This document shows, piece after piece, positions 16,367 through 28,542 of a stretch of DNA of 64,000 bases. The notes under the pieces are model-generated. The model was not told where the DNA came from, ran no database searches, and saw only the letters and a program-made list of their open reading frames with translations. The stretch comes from Heterohyrax brucei (taxonomy: Eukaryota; Chordata; Mammalia; Hyracoidea; Procaviidae): contig CM053141.1 of the NCBI GenBank assembly GCA_028571685.1, forward strand, positions 139,156,833 to 139,220,832. The letters run 5' to 3'. Position 1 is the first letter of the stretch. Every line of letters starts with the position of its first letter. The position numbers were made by a program, and so were the translations under genes.

Positions 16367-17722
16367 AAACCTTACTGGTGTAGTGGTTAAGAGCAACAGC
16401 TTCCACAATAGCAAAAAGATGGAATCAACCCAGATGCTCAACAACAGAGGAATGGATAGATAAACTATGGTATATATACTCAATGGAACACTATGCAATG
16501 ATAAAGAACAATGATGATATGAGGAAACATCTCTTAACCTGGTCTCAACTGGTTTCAGCTGAGTGAAAGTCATCAGTGAAAAAAGGACAAATACTGTATG
16601 AGACGCCTACTATAAGAACTTAAAAACAGACTCATGCATAGAAGAAAAGACTCTTTGATGACTGCAAGGGTGGGGAGGGAGGGTGGGGGAGGGTGGAAGG
16701 CTTAGATTAGATAGTTGTTAGAAATTTGGTTGGGTGAAATCAGTGACAGTACACATTAGAAAGAAGATCAATAATAGCTGGACTTCAACACAATTTGAGT
16801 ACTCCTCCCATCTTAACTCAATATTGCAGGGACAGAGTAGCTGGGGCAGAGGGCGGGGTGAAATCTCAGGTCAAATCGAGGCCAGCTAGCGTTTTCCTAA
16901 GGAGAACTCTCTGCACCCCACATCAGTGAGTGGTGTCTGGGAACTTAAAAGTTGCCAAGCTGCCATCTGAGGGTAGAGCAAATGGTCCCAACTCAATAGG
17001 AACGAGTCATCACCGAGGACAAGAATGACCCACGCAAGTGGGTCTCTACATCAACTCATGATCAGAAGAACTGGGTGGTGCCTGGCCACCACCAGTGATA
17101 GCCACGATGGAGCTCACAAAGTTGAGTGTCACTGGCAACAAGAGAATAAATAGGGGTGCACCCTGAGATCTCCACAAAAGGACTGCAATTGATGGTCCAG
17201 GGGCTTTGGGGTTCCCCTGGGAGCATGGCCCCTGGCCCTGATGCTGCCCCTGTCCATAAATCATAATGAAGGTCAACTTTTTGGACAGAAATGGATTGGA
17301 CTTGGTGATGCAGAGTGACTGTATCTTGTGAGGATTTTATGGTTCTGTGCATCTATAGGATGTCATCCTGCTAACCTCTTGCTAGAGGAAGGGGAATGGG
17401 TGGAAAGGAGGGGATAGGAGACTGTTGGAAGGATAAGACATGTATGGAACAGAGGGGTGTGCTGTCACCAGGCAGGGAGAACAGTGGGAGCTGCATATAG
17501 GTGAGCATGTGAATTTATATGGGAATGTACATTTTCATTCAATCATAATATAAAAAATAAATAAAGGAAACAACAACAACAAAAAAAGAGCAGCAGCTGC
17601 TCTCCAGGAGGTGAGCAATTTGAATCCCCCAGGCACTCTTTGGAGACTCTGTAGAGCAGTTCTACTGTCTTCTGTAGGGTTGCTATGAGTTAGAATCAAC
17701 TCAATGGCAATGTGTTTGGTAT
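16367..17722 (+). mobile_element. AfroSINE split by an L1 3'-end insertion
   Basis: The SINE head (gaaaaccttactggtgtagt, 16367-16401) and body/tail (ctctccaggaggtgagcaat to caactcaatggcaatgtgtt, about 17599-17722) are separated by the L1 at 16402-17586. Confidence 0.82.
16402..17586 (+). mobile_element. 5'-truncated L1 (ORF2 end plus 3' UTR), sense, with target duplication
   Basis: It starts in the L1 3' coding end (ccacaatagcaaaaagatgg, ggaatggatagataaactat). It then runs through a 3' UTR (ttcccctgggagcatggccc, agacatgtatggaacagagg, tacattttcattcaatcata) to an A-rich tail. It is flanked by agagcaacagct (16390-16401) and agagcagcagct (17587-17598), a 12-bp target-site duplication with one mismatch. 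The 3' UTR type differs from the one at 2630-3290 and matches those at 55886-56272 and 52596-52735. Confidence 0.88.
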
Positions 17723-17884
17723 GTAGGACTTACCACTGCCCTAAGTGCTTTATTGATTCAACATTTATTCAGATCCTACTATGTGCCACTAAGTAATAAC
17801 GAGTCAAAGATGAAAGTTACTTATATTCTAGTTCTCAATACAATATCTCCCTTAATTTTCACAGTGACCTTAAAGAGTCATTGT

Positions 17885-18270
17885 TGCTAACTGCTGTTGA
17901 ATTGACTTCAATTCATGACAACCATATGTACAACACAACAAAATGTCACCCAGTACTGTAGTCATCCTCGTGATCGCTAGCATATTGAAATCCATTGTTC
18001 CAGCTATCATACCAGTCCATTTCACCAAGGGTCTCTCATGTCCTCACTGACCTTCCACGTAACTAAACACAATGTTCTTCTCTGGTGATTAATCCCGCCT
18101 GTTGTAGTGTGCAAACCAAGTGAGTACAGTGTGCTCTATTGTGATCCATAAGGTTTTCCTTGGCTCATTTTTGTAAGTAGTTTGCCAGGCTTTTCTTCCA
18201 AGCCATCTATGGGTGAGCTTGACCTTCCAGCCTTTCAGTTATCAGGTAAACACATTGAAGATTTGCCTCA
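17885..18270 (-). mobile_element. RTE 3'-end / long-variant SINE composite, antisense
   Basis: It opens like the antisense 3' end of the RTE LINE (ttgctaactgctgttgaatt, atgtacaacacaacaaaatg, caccaagggtctctcatgtc). It then shows SINE-like blocks (gtgatccataaggttttcct, ccaggcttttcttccaagcc). It is strongly diverged. Confidence 0.55.
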
Positions 18271-18603
18271 CTCAAGGACTCTGAAAATGGCAAATAATAT
18301 CATAATGTTATTATTAAAATACTCTTGATCTTGTGAACCCCTGAAAACGTGTCAGGGATCCCAGGACTATGCTTAAAGAGCTGCCGTGGTATGTCATTGA
18401 GTATATGGTACAGTATCCAGGCTTGTGTCCCTTATTTGGGGAGAGGGTTATTAATGTAAATTAGAATCGTTTATCTTCCTTAATCTGAAGTTATTTTACC
18501 AATATGCACAGTGTGAATCTGGTATTTAAACTGATTTGACCATAACAATATAGTGACTGTGTTCAATGTCTTATGAGTAACTCCCTCAGACATGTAATAG
18601 TGG

Positions 18604-18780
18604 TAGGGTTCCGGGGAGACCAGTTAAATTTGAATTTCAGAGAAACAATAAGGAATTTTTTAGTCTGAGTATGTCCTAAATATTGCATGAGACATGCTTA
18701 TAGTAAAAATTTTGTAGTTTCTCTGAAATTCAAATTTAACTGGCCTTCATGTATTATTATTTGCTAGATCTGGCAATCCT
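18604..18780. mobile_element. MER53-like palindromic hAT MITE with a miR-1302-like hairpin
   Basis: The ends are tagggttccggg and ctggcaatcct. The internal arms at 18621-18646 and 18717-18742 are perfect 26-nt reverse complements (cagttaaatttgaatttcag... against ...tgaaattcaaatttaactg). The inner parts pair less perfectly around the loop aaatattgcat. This is the MER53 layout as I remember it, the element from which the miR-1302 family was reported to derive. The arm at 18688-18709 (tgagacatgcttatagtaaa) resembles that mature sequence. Confidence 0.78.
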
Positions 18781-18789
18781 GCTGGGCAG

Positions 18790-18905
18790 ACCCTCTGTTC
18801 AGACTTGTTTTATAGAAGAATAAGTGGAGAAACAGAGAGTGACTACTTTTCTTGTCCACAGTCTCATAGAAAGATACAAGTAAAACCAGATCTCAAAGTT
18901 GGCCT
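18790..18905 (-). mobile_element. MIR fragment, antisense
   Basis: Words include tagaagaataagtggagaaa, cagagagtgactacttttct and agtaaaaccagatct. Confidence 0.5.
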
Positions 18906-18909
18906 TCTT

Positions 18910-19800
18910 ACTGCTCCTCTTTCCCCTTGCTGCCTCTCTGTGAGCACTGTCACATCCCCTGAGTGTCAGCTAGGCACAGGTCGCTGTGCATGCTGGGATG
19001 CCCTTGTGCTGTAGAAATGATAACAATTAAGCAAAAAAAGGAGTAAAACATCTTGAACTTGTCTCCATTCTACACCAGTATAATCAACAGGCTGTGTATT
19101 TCTAAACACTTATGGTCAAATTAATTTAAATACCAGATTCACACTGCGCATATTGGTAAAATAATTTCAGATTAAGGAAGATAAATGATTCTAATTTTCA
19201 TTAATAATTTGGCTCAAAAAACTACATGAAATGATATTTAGTAAAATACCAACCAGCAGTAGTGAAGGAAAGGTCTTAACCAACTGTAATTTGTCCTGTC
19301 ACCAGAACACACAGAGTCCCTGCAGTGATCACTTATAAACTTCTCTGCTTTCTGTTTGAGTGGAGGCCCCAGGGACCAATTGTTGGGCAGACAGAATTTT
19401 CATCAGAAATTCTGTGTCTCCTTGGGTTGTCCCCATCCACTATTAATTCTGCATTTAATGTTCCTTTAGAATTATTGCACTGAAGAGTAAGGTGTGTGAG
19501 TAATGTAGATGACCAAGTGTGTAGGCATTTTTTAATAAAGCAAAACATGCCTTTATGTTAACCTGAAAGAGCTGTGGACTTGACATAGAGAGCCCTGAAA
19601 TACAATCTTTTCTCTTAAGTGGCAGTGGGATAAACAATCATCTCAGGGCTGCTTTGTTCTTTTGTAAGATGAGGGTAATGATCGCATTCTGGCTCATAGT
19701 GTGAATCAGATTAAACGAAACATTGGAAAGCACGTGTCCTTGGGATTGGTACATATAAAAATTTATTAAAAATTCTGCCTGCTTCTCAGAGGAAGCAAGA
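18910..19800 (+). other. MEGF10 intron, mostly unclassified
   Basis: A weak MIR-like scrap lies near 19640-19735 (tttgtaagatgagggtaatg). Nothing else seen. Confidence 0.45.
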
Positions 19801-19805
19801 GTTGG

Positions 19806-19950
19806 GAAACCCTTATGGTGTAGTGGGTAAGTGCTACAGCTACTACCCAGAAGGTCAGCAATTCTAATCCTCCAGGCACTCTATGGGGCAGTTCTGTTCT
19901 GTCTGTAGGGTCGCTATGAGTCGGAATTGACTTGATGGCAGTGAGTGACA
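19806..19950 (+). mobile_element. AfroSINE, sense
   Basis: The order is gggaaacccttatggtgtag, ctccaggcactctatggggc, cgctatgagtcggaattgac. A short central deletion is present. Confidence 0.85.
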
Positions 19951-20094
19951 GCTTCGCAGTTAACACAGCACACTGATCCTCCAAGGCAGCGAAGGGAGAA
20001 TCTGACAAGGGTGTCAGGTCTCACAGCCCCAACTCTTGTCCCCTAATTCACCAGCCACGCCATGCTCATCTTCTGTTTAGCCTTTTGGGTAAGT

Positions 20095-20270
20095 TATGAC
20101 CGTGGTGGAGTGGTTACATGTTCAGCTGCTAATCAGGGAAGGTTGGTGGTTGGCATCTACCAGCCGCTCCTTGGAAACCCTATGGGGCAGCTGAACTCTG
20201 TCCTGTAGAATGACTGTGAGTCGGAATTGACTTGACAGCAATGGGGTTTTTCTTTTTTCTTTTTTTTTGG
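20095..20270 (+). mobile_element. AfroSINE, sense
   Basis: The order is tgaccgtggtggagtggtta, ctccttggaaaccctatggg, gtgagtcggaattgacttga, with a T-rich tail. Confidence 0.87.
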
Positions 20271-20465
20271 TTAAGAACATGATGGACATTTAACAAGACA
20301 TTACTACAGTTTGGGGACAACAAAGGCAAATTGTCAGAGAATAGCAACGACAAAGTTTCTTGATAAGAATGCTCCAAGGCCCATCTTCATAGGGTCCTTT
20401 ATAAAGTTTGGGACTCCTCAGAAACCATCTTCACCCCTGACACTGATTACAGGTTCAAGGGTCTC

Positions 20466-20944
20466 TTTCATGGATTGAATTGTGACTACCCCAAAATGTG
20501 TGTAGCAATTTGTCTAGGCCATGGTTCCTGGTACTGTGTGATGTTCCTAAATGTTGTAAGTCCTACTCTATGATGTTAATGAGGGAGGCTGGGCAGCAGT
20601 TGTTGGTGGCTCAGGACTCAGTGTCTAAGACTGTGTTGTGCCTTGAGGCTGTCTCTTGGAATATAAAGGAAGGAGAGGCAAGCAGACAGACCTCAGACCC
20701 TTAGGGAAGAAGCAATGCCAGGAGCAGAGCATCTCCTAAGGACCCGGGTCCCTGAGCCTCAGAAGCTCCCGGTCCAGGGGAAGATGGCTGATGAGCCCTC
20801 CAGAGCCAATAGAAAAGGCCTTTCCCTGGAGCTGGCACCCTGAATTTGGGAGTTTAGCCTACTTTACTGTGAGGAAATAAATTTTTCTTTGTTAAAGTCA
20901 CCTACCTGTGGTATTTCTGTTACAGCATCTAGATGAGTGAGACA
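20466..20944 (+). mobile_element. Solo LTR, ERVL/MaLR-like, sense
   Basis: It begins tttcatggattgaattgtga and ends ctgttacagcatctagatga gtgagaca. The flanking 5-bp sequences are gtctc (20461-20465) and gtccc (20945-20949). It is collinear with 35124-35613 over shared words (tggtactgtgtgatgttcct, gttaatgagggaggctggg, tgccttgaggctgtctcttg, gggtccctgagcctcagaag, tttagcctact). There is no internal ERV region, so it is a solo LTR. Confidence 0.82.
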
Positions 20945-20999
20945 GTCCCCAAGACCACCCTTAGATTCAATAATTTGTTAGAAGTCATGGAGCCAGGGA

Positions 21000-21480
21000 C
21001 GACTCAATAATATGTGACAATACATATGAAGTATGGCCAACCAGGGCCGCATATCTGAATCTTAATGTCCAGAATTTTTGTTAAGAGTTCAATCACATAG
21101 ACGCGATTGACTGACCATGTGGTTGACCCTTAGTCTCCAGCCCCTCCACAGGATGAGTTGATACTCCATGGCCCAAAGGTCCCACCTTAAATCATGTTGT
21201 TACTGTCCAGTGTGGCTCAAGCCCCCAGATTAAACAAAGACCCTCTTATCGGGGAAGTCATTCCAAGGGGCTTGAGATCATCTCGCAGGAGCAAAAAGCA
21301 AAGACCAGTCTCTTTAAGTAAGGTTTGTTCTTTACTACACACCCTCGCCTCCGTGGATACCCCTGAGCCTTTCCCACCAGCTGGGAGCTTGACTTTACTT
21401 TTTATATCCCAGGTCCAGGAAAATGGGCTCAAGAGAGGGCATTATTCCATTTCCTATCCCATGGTGATTGATATTAGACA
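21000..21480 (-). mobile_element. Possible ancient LTR, antisense
   Basis: The composition and words such as ttagtctccagcccctccac, caaaggtcccaccttaaatc and gaccagtctctttaagtaag resemble an old ERVL-type LTR in reverse. I cannot name the family and the ends are unclear. Confidence 0.35.
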
Positions 21481-21484
21481 TACG

Positions 21485-22315
21485 CACTCCCTTTAATAGG
21501 ACTCCCTCTTTTTCCACTAAAGTGTAGCCTTATGCAGTAGCCACGTGGGACACAGCCATTAGAACTTGACTTCAGCATCAATCTAAGAGTTGCACAGAAG
21601 GTGACAGGGTGTCATCACCTTACTGTTCTCAAACAGCAGTGTTAGTGACAAGTCATTGCTTTACTCTCTGCTTGTAACCCACATCTATGATGTTCCTTTA
21701 AAAGATAATATAAGATGCATTGACTGAAGACACATTGACAGACAGACTGAAGAGGAGGGTAGTATCCGCTTAGTGATCACGACAATCCCATAAGGAGAGG
21801 AAGACAGATTGTTTCCTCCATTTTAGAGATAAGAAACTTGACACTGAGAAGTTACACATCTTGCTCAAACTCATATGGCTGATTACTGATGAAATCCAAG
21901 TCCTGTGACTCTTAATCCAATATAGCTCTAATATCCTGTAGAATATTAGCAATGAAATTTAGTATTTGTGCTTGAAGTGTTATAAAGTGGGCTAAGTAAT
22001 GTCTTATTTTCTTAGTAATATTATGAATGTTACGTATTTGTGATTAGTGCTTATATTTTATACAGCATGTCTGTAACCTAACTGAATTCTGTAATTGGTG
22101 GCGTGTTCTCACTACTGTCTGCCTACTTAATTTTTTCCCACAAGTTAAAGAGCTAATGTGAACAGGGATGCCGCAACAATCAATCATCAATAAACAAGGG
22201 CCCAAACATTGTGTTTCGTCTCTCCAGGCTCCTGCACAAGCGCAATTATGTCCCCGTAACTGAAGAAGCAAATTGTTAAAATAAGAGCAGAATAAAGACC
22301 TCGCAGTACAGCTTG
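21485..22315 (+). other. MEGF10 intron, unclassified with one MIR fragment
   Basis: A MIR antisense fragment lies at about 21765-21925 (ttttagagataagaaacttg, catcttgctcaaactcatat). The remainder is unclassified. Confidence 0.5.
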
Positions 22316-22481
22316 TAAGGAGACCCTGATGCTGTAGTGGTTAAGTGCTATGGCTGCTAACCAGATGATCAGAAGTTCAAATCTGCCAGCTGCTCCTTGG
22401 AAACTCAACTGGGCAGTTCTACTCTGTCTTATACAGTCACTATGAGTCGAAATTGACTTGATAGCAATGGATTTGGCGTTA
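22316..22481 (+). mobile_element. AfroSINE, sense
   Basis: The order is taaggagaccctgatgctgt, gctatggctgctaaccagat, ctccttggaaactcaactgg, actatgagtcgaaattgact. Confidence 0.88.
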
Positions 22482-22790
22482 TCAGCCTGTGAAGTGTTCA
22501 TCAACAGGATTTGGAGATTCTAGCCTTTAAAACATATGCTTATGATGGAGGAAATAAATAAGTAAATAGTAGCTACTGGGAAAACAATTGGAAAAACATC
22601 AGACCCTTGAAAGATCTGCACATAAAAGTATATTCCCAGTTCTTTTAATTCTGCAACCTTGAATCATGTATATTAATTCATTCCTGCTCACTTTCTATGT
22701 CCTAATAATTAGCCTTTCCCAACGTCACTGTAACTGAGTAGGCAAATGAACAAATTTTGGTATATCTTTTTATCTATAAACACATGTATA

Positions 22791-23787
22791 CAAGGACTGC
22801 CAGTTACGTTCGTGAATTCATCCTAGAAAAAGTGCTACACAGTTCACTGCTGTGTATCGCTGTGGTCTGCCTCAAAGTCCTCCCCTGGGGAAGCTATGCA
22901 CCGATGCCAGCACCTAGTCCACCCTTCAAAGCAATTTTGGAGCTCTTTTCCTGGAATGGCCATCACAGCTGTTGTCGTATTACCTTTGATGTTGTGAATA
23001 TCATCAAAATGTCTTCATTTCAATATTTCTTTTATCTTTGGGTAAAGAAAAAAGTCACTGGGGGCCAGATCAGGTGAATAAGGGGGGGGTGTTTGAATAT
23101 AGTTATTTGTTTACTGGCTAAAAACTCCCTCACAGGCTATACAATTAAGTTTGCAAACTTGCCACTGTGCATAAAGGCCAGTCCTGAAAGAGTTCCCAAA
23201 TGGCTTTGGAGAGTGGTGTTTTAGGCATCTGGTGCTGTTCTAACAGAAATACCATGAATGGATAACTTTTGAAAGATCAAATTCAGGGTATCAGCTCCAG
23301 GGAAAGGCTTTCCCTGCTGACACAGAAGGAAAGTCCTTGTCGTCACTCTTTCCCTGGACTGGAAGTTTTTGAGGTACAGGGACTCCAGTCCTTTCCAAAG
23401 GACACACTCAGTTCCCTGCAGTGCTTTTCGGTGACATGGGGTCCCCCAAAGTCTCTGCTAGCGTATCTTATTTATATGGCAAGGCACCACCTCAGCTCAC
23501 ACATAGAATCCTGTGTCACCAACACAACTGCTGCCCAGCCTCTTCACTGATATCACAGAGGAAGGAATTCCCTTGTGGAAGACTGTCATACAATACCAGG
23601 AATTATGGCCCATCCAAACTGCTACAGATTTTTTAGGGAATGCAATTCTATCCGTAACAGGTGGACTAGGCACTGGTGTCAGTGCGTAGCTTCTCAAGGG
23701 GAGTACTTTGAAGGTGACTGTAGTGATAATTCAGCAACGAAGTATGTAGCTCTTAGAACAAGTTTGCGGACATAATTGTCAGGCCTT
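22791..23787. mobile_element. Mariner-like palindromic element, copy 2, split by an LTR
   Basis: It starts caaggactgccagttacgtt after TA and ends cataattgtcaggcctta. The left arm is the inverted repeat of the right arm. The right arm in + frame gives RHWCQCVASQGEYFEGD, a clear mariner transposase C-terminal signature. The minus strand at 23025-23095 encodes a SPDLAPSDFFL-type motif. The LTR at 23217-23659 interrupts it, and the element resumes at gtggactaggcactgg. Confidence 0.8.
23217..23659 (-). mobile_element. Solo LTR, ERVL/MaLR-like, antisense, inside mariner-like copy 2
   Basis: It begins tgttttaggcatctggtgct and ends tctatccgtaaca (TG...CA). It is flanked by agtgg (23212-23216) and ggtgg (23660-23664), where the uninterrupted element in copy 1 has a single gggtgg. 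This fixes both ends of the LTR and dates it after the mariner-like element. Confidence 0.85.
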
Positions 23788-23789
23788 AC

Positions 23790-24198
23790 GTGTGTTTGTG
23801 TGTACATGTACCATGTTTTTACTCAGATAACACACACCTTCTGTGCTTGCCAGTCATGCCCCTCCAGGGTACTTGTAAGTACACTATGCTAATTTTTTTT
23901 TGCAGTAACATGTAAAAAGACGTTGTATGGTGGCTCTTACAGAAATGTGGGAGGGAGAGTGTGTTTGGCAAACAAACATAGAAGGTCCATGTTATTTGCG
24001 TAAAATACGGTATTGTATGTTTTTTTTTGTGTGTGTGTTAAGCAGAGGATTTGAAAAGCAGCAGCTTTGAGTATTGTGGCAGTGTCCCCACTATAGTGGA
24101 ACAGTGGGTACCCAGATCATCCTCCTTCATGACTTTGAAATACTAAATGGACTTTCTCTTGCTTTCAGTTCTCACCCTCTCTTTTTTCTTTATCACAG
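23790..24198 (+). other. MEGF10 intron with a short GT repeat
   Basis: Contains T9 and (gt)n near 24019-24038. It ends in ttctttatcacag before the next exon. Confidence 0.55.
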
Positions 24199-24243
24199 GT
24201 GCTTTTGGACTGGACCGAAGTTATATGGGGAAATCCTTAAAAG
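24199..24243 (+). CDS. MEGF10: MEGF10 45-nt exon: cytoplasmic tail
   Basis: A 45-nt exon, phase 1/1, that encodes GAFGLDRSYMGKSLK with the split Gly codon. The acceptor is tttatcacag and the donor aaaggtacac. It lies 8.2 kb after the previous exon, at the end of the longest complete intron in the window. Its last 6 nt and the donor are part of the 195-bp segment that is duplicated at 25686-25879. Confidence 0.95.
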
Positions 24244-24432
24244 GTACACTGTTAATCTGAGGGAAATAATTCACATTTTCTTGATGATTTTTTAACTCAG
24301 AGACTGAAATAATTTGTTCAACGATTAAGAGTAGCAGTATCGAGAAAATGTAGCATTGTTAGTGTGGTGAATTGCTCAAATAAACAAACTAATATTTTTG
24401 ACTGTTAGCAGGAGAGAGGCCACTAGTTTAAT
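24238..24432 (+). repeat. Intronic direct duplication, copy 1 (includes splice donor)
   Basis: By eye about 93% identical to 25686-25879. Shared landmarks are actgttaatctgagggaaat, gactgaaataatt, gattaagagtagcagtat, gttagtgtggtgaattg and agagaggccactagtttaat. Similarity stops at both ends. Confidence 0.9.
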
Positions 24433-24609
24433 ATTGTTAGCTTTCAGGTTGCTGGAAAAACACTCTGTTTCCTGTAGAAAGAAAGACAGGTAGCTGATGG
24501 AATGAGAAAAAAGTAAGAAAAGAAACAGCAGGGAAAACTGGACAATATCAGCTTGGTTGTGTGACTGAGGCCCACTGTTCAGGAAGAGTCTGAGTGATAA
24601 CTTTATGTA

Positions 24610-24795
24610 CCCAGTCCTGAGGTTTTCGGTTAGCACTCTAGGCTGCTAAGTCGAAGGGAAGGCCATTTGAATCTATGCTGAAGAATCTTGGAAGAAAGCC
24701 CAGTAGTCCACTTCCAAAAAGTCAGCCACTGTAAACCGTATGGAGCACATGATGTATCCATGAGTCAGAAATGACTCCATGGCAGCTGGCACTGG
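24610..24795 (+). mobile_element. AfroSINE, long variant, sense, diverged
   Basis: The head is cagtcctgaggttttcggtt. The centre is aaagcccagtagtccacttc, and the tail is ccatgagtcagaaatgactc. Confidence 0.65.
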
Positions 24796-24799
24796 TATT

Positions 24800-25464
<665 letters not shown>

Positions 25465-25685
25465 TAACCTTATTGACGATAACATATACAGTGATTTTAT
25501 TAATTTGTGTCATATGAATTTTTCAGGAAAAATGCCGTATAGAAAACTTAAAGATCTCCTTATCTCCCTCCTGGCCATCCATCTTTTGTCTTGTAATCTT
25601 AGTTAATATTTTAGCACACACATGGAATAGCATATGTGTCATATTAACTAATAAGCTAGTTAATAAAAGGTATACTTTTAGTTAC

Positions 25686-25879
25686 TAAAAGAGATACTGT
25701 TAATCTGAGGGAAATAATTCATATTTCTTAATGATTTTTTAACTCGGAGACTGAAATAATTCGTTCAACAATTAAGAGTAGCAGTATTGAGAAAGTATAG
25801 AATTGTTAGTGTGGTGAATTGGTCAAATAAACAAACTAATATTTTTGACTGTTAGCAAGAGAGAGGCCACTAGTTTAAT
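25686..25879 (+). repeat. Intronic direct duplication, copy 2
   Basis: Copy of 24238-24432. At the position of the donor (aaaag|gtacact in copy 1) it reads aaaag|agatact, so the GT is absent and no second donor exists here. The two copies flank the 207-nt exon. Confidence 0.9.
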
Positions 25880-26994
<1,115 letters not shown>

Positions 26995-28536
26995 CACCAA
27001 AGGACTAGGTGGCCATTGGAAGCCTTTTCAGAACTGCACTTCAGTTCCTCTCCATCCTCAAGTTCGCCATCTGGTGTGAATGGTAGTTGATGTAGTAGGC
27101 GGTTGTAGGGCTTGAACGAAAAAGCTCCAAGCTGAGGCTGACACTGACTATTGTGCTTTCCGTACAGGTGGCTCGGAAGGAGGTATCAGTGTGATTTCTC
27201 ATTGCTGTTAGTTTTAAAGCTGTACCCGTGAAGCATGACTTATTTTAAGATCCTGACATGAGCCTTGCAGAGCTTGCTAAAATCCTTCGGAGACACGGGT
27301 TGCAGTGGACATTGGTATTATTGCTTGAAAATTAAAATTTAAATATTTTCCTTCTCATTTTCATTGTAGAGCTGTACCTGCAATTGTACAGTTTACCATA
27401 AAATTGACTTCATAGAAGTGGTGTGAGTTGGGAAGCATAGAGAAGAGGGACGTATTGTGAGTGTCCGTATTGTCTAGTTTTCTTCCACTGCACTCAGAGT
27501 TGTAAGGATATGTTAACAAAGGAAGAAATTCTGTCAAGTGGTATAACTAGATAGCCTTTGAATAAACTCTAGAAGTGGATAGCAAATTTTAATATGAAAA
27601 CTTGTGGTTTTTTTTTTTTCTTTTTAGGGTGGGGAAATGTACAATTCAAATCATTTTAGAAATAGTGAAGTATTGCAGGAATCAATACACAGACCTGCCG
27701 CTAGAGGCAGCTCCTCCCCCCGTTTGAGCCCCAGCCCTCATCAGATCTGTGACGCTATCATGAGCACTATCCCTATCAAAATATTCCCCACAAGAGATCC
27801 GTAACACACTGATGATTATTTCATAAACTTAGACATGGAATAATTTTATTTTTGACAGACTGGATTAAGTGTGTCATGATAAAGGGTGTAAATGTTAAGA
27901 GTAAGAAGATGATTAAGTTTTGTAAACCATTAGTAATACATGCTGTAATATAGAATTAGGAGAAAGTTTTAATTTTCCCCCTAGAGGTGATCGAAATATT
28001 TTTGTGCATATTTTTAAAAAAGGGCACTTTCCTCCTATTAATTGTCAATTTAGAGAAACTATGCTTAAGCTGGTCTTTTGCATTGCTGATATGATGTGTA
28101 CCCCATTTTACATTAATTTGTATCTCCATTTTTAAGTTGTATATTCTGTGTTTTGTAGTGTTTGGATTTGTTAATGAAAAATATTATATATTCACTGTTG
28201 TATTATTGCCATTCCTTTTTTTTTTTTTTTTTTGCTTGGTAATAATGCATTGTTCTTTATTTCTTTTGGAGGGAGGGAATGAACATATATAATTCAAATC
28301 TACTAAAATCGATCACTGGTAAAATAACAACTATAGACAGATGGCTTATGATTGAAATAGAGAAGGCTATGTAATACTGCCAAATAGAGCTCCTTTTGAT
28401 CTTGTGGGCTGCAGATCTATGAGGTAACATATCCATGACAGTTCCTGAAAAAGTGTCTATTTAGGTTATAAGTTTCAAGGTTGCTTACAAAGAGCTATAA
28501 ATATGCTAGTTGTATTCCTTTTTCATGGGAAGCATC

Positions 28537-28542
28537 AATAAA
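28537..28542 (+). promoter_or_regulatory. Possible proximal poly(A) signal
   Basis: AATAAA in the context catcaataaaagttatatt, about 1.5 kb after the stop. It could give a shorter 3' UTR isoform. Other hexamers occur near 27563, 29548, 30149 and 30716. Confidence 0.4.
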
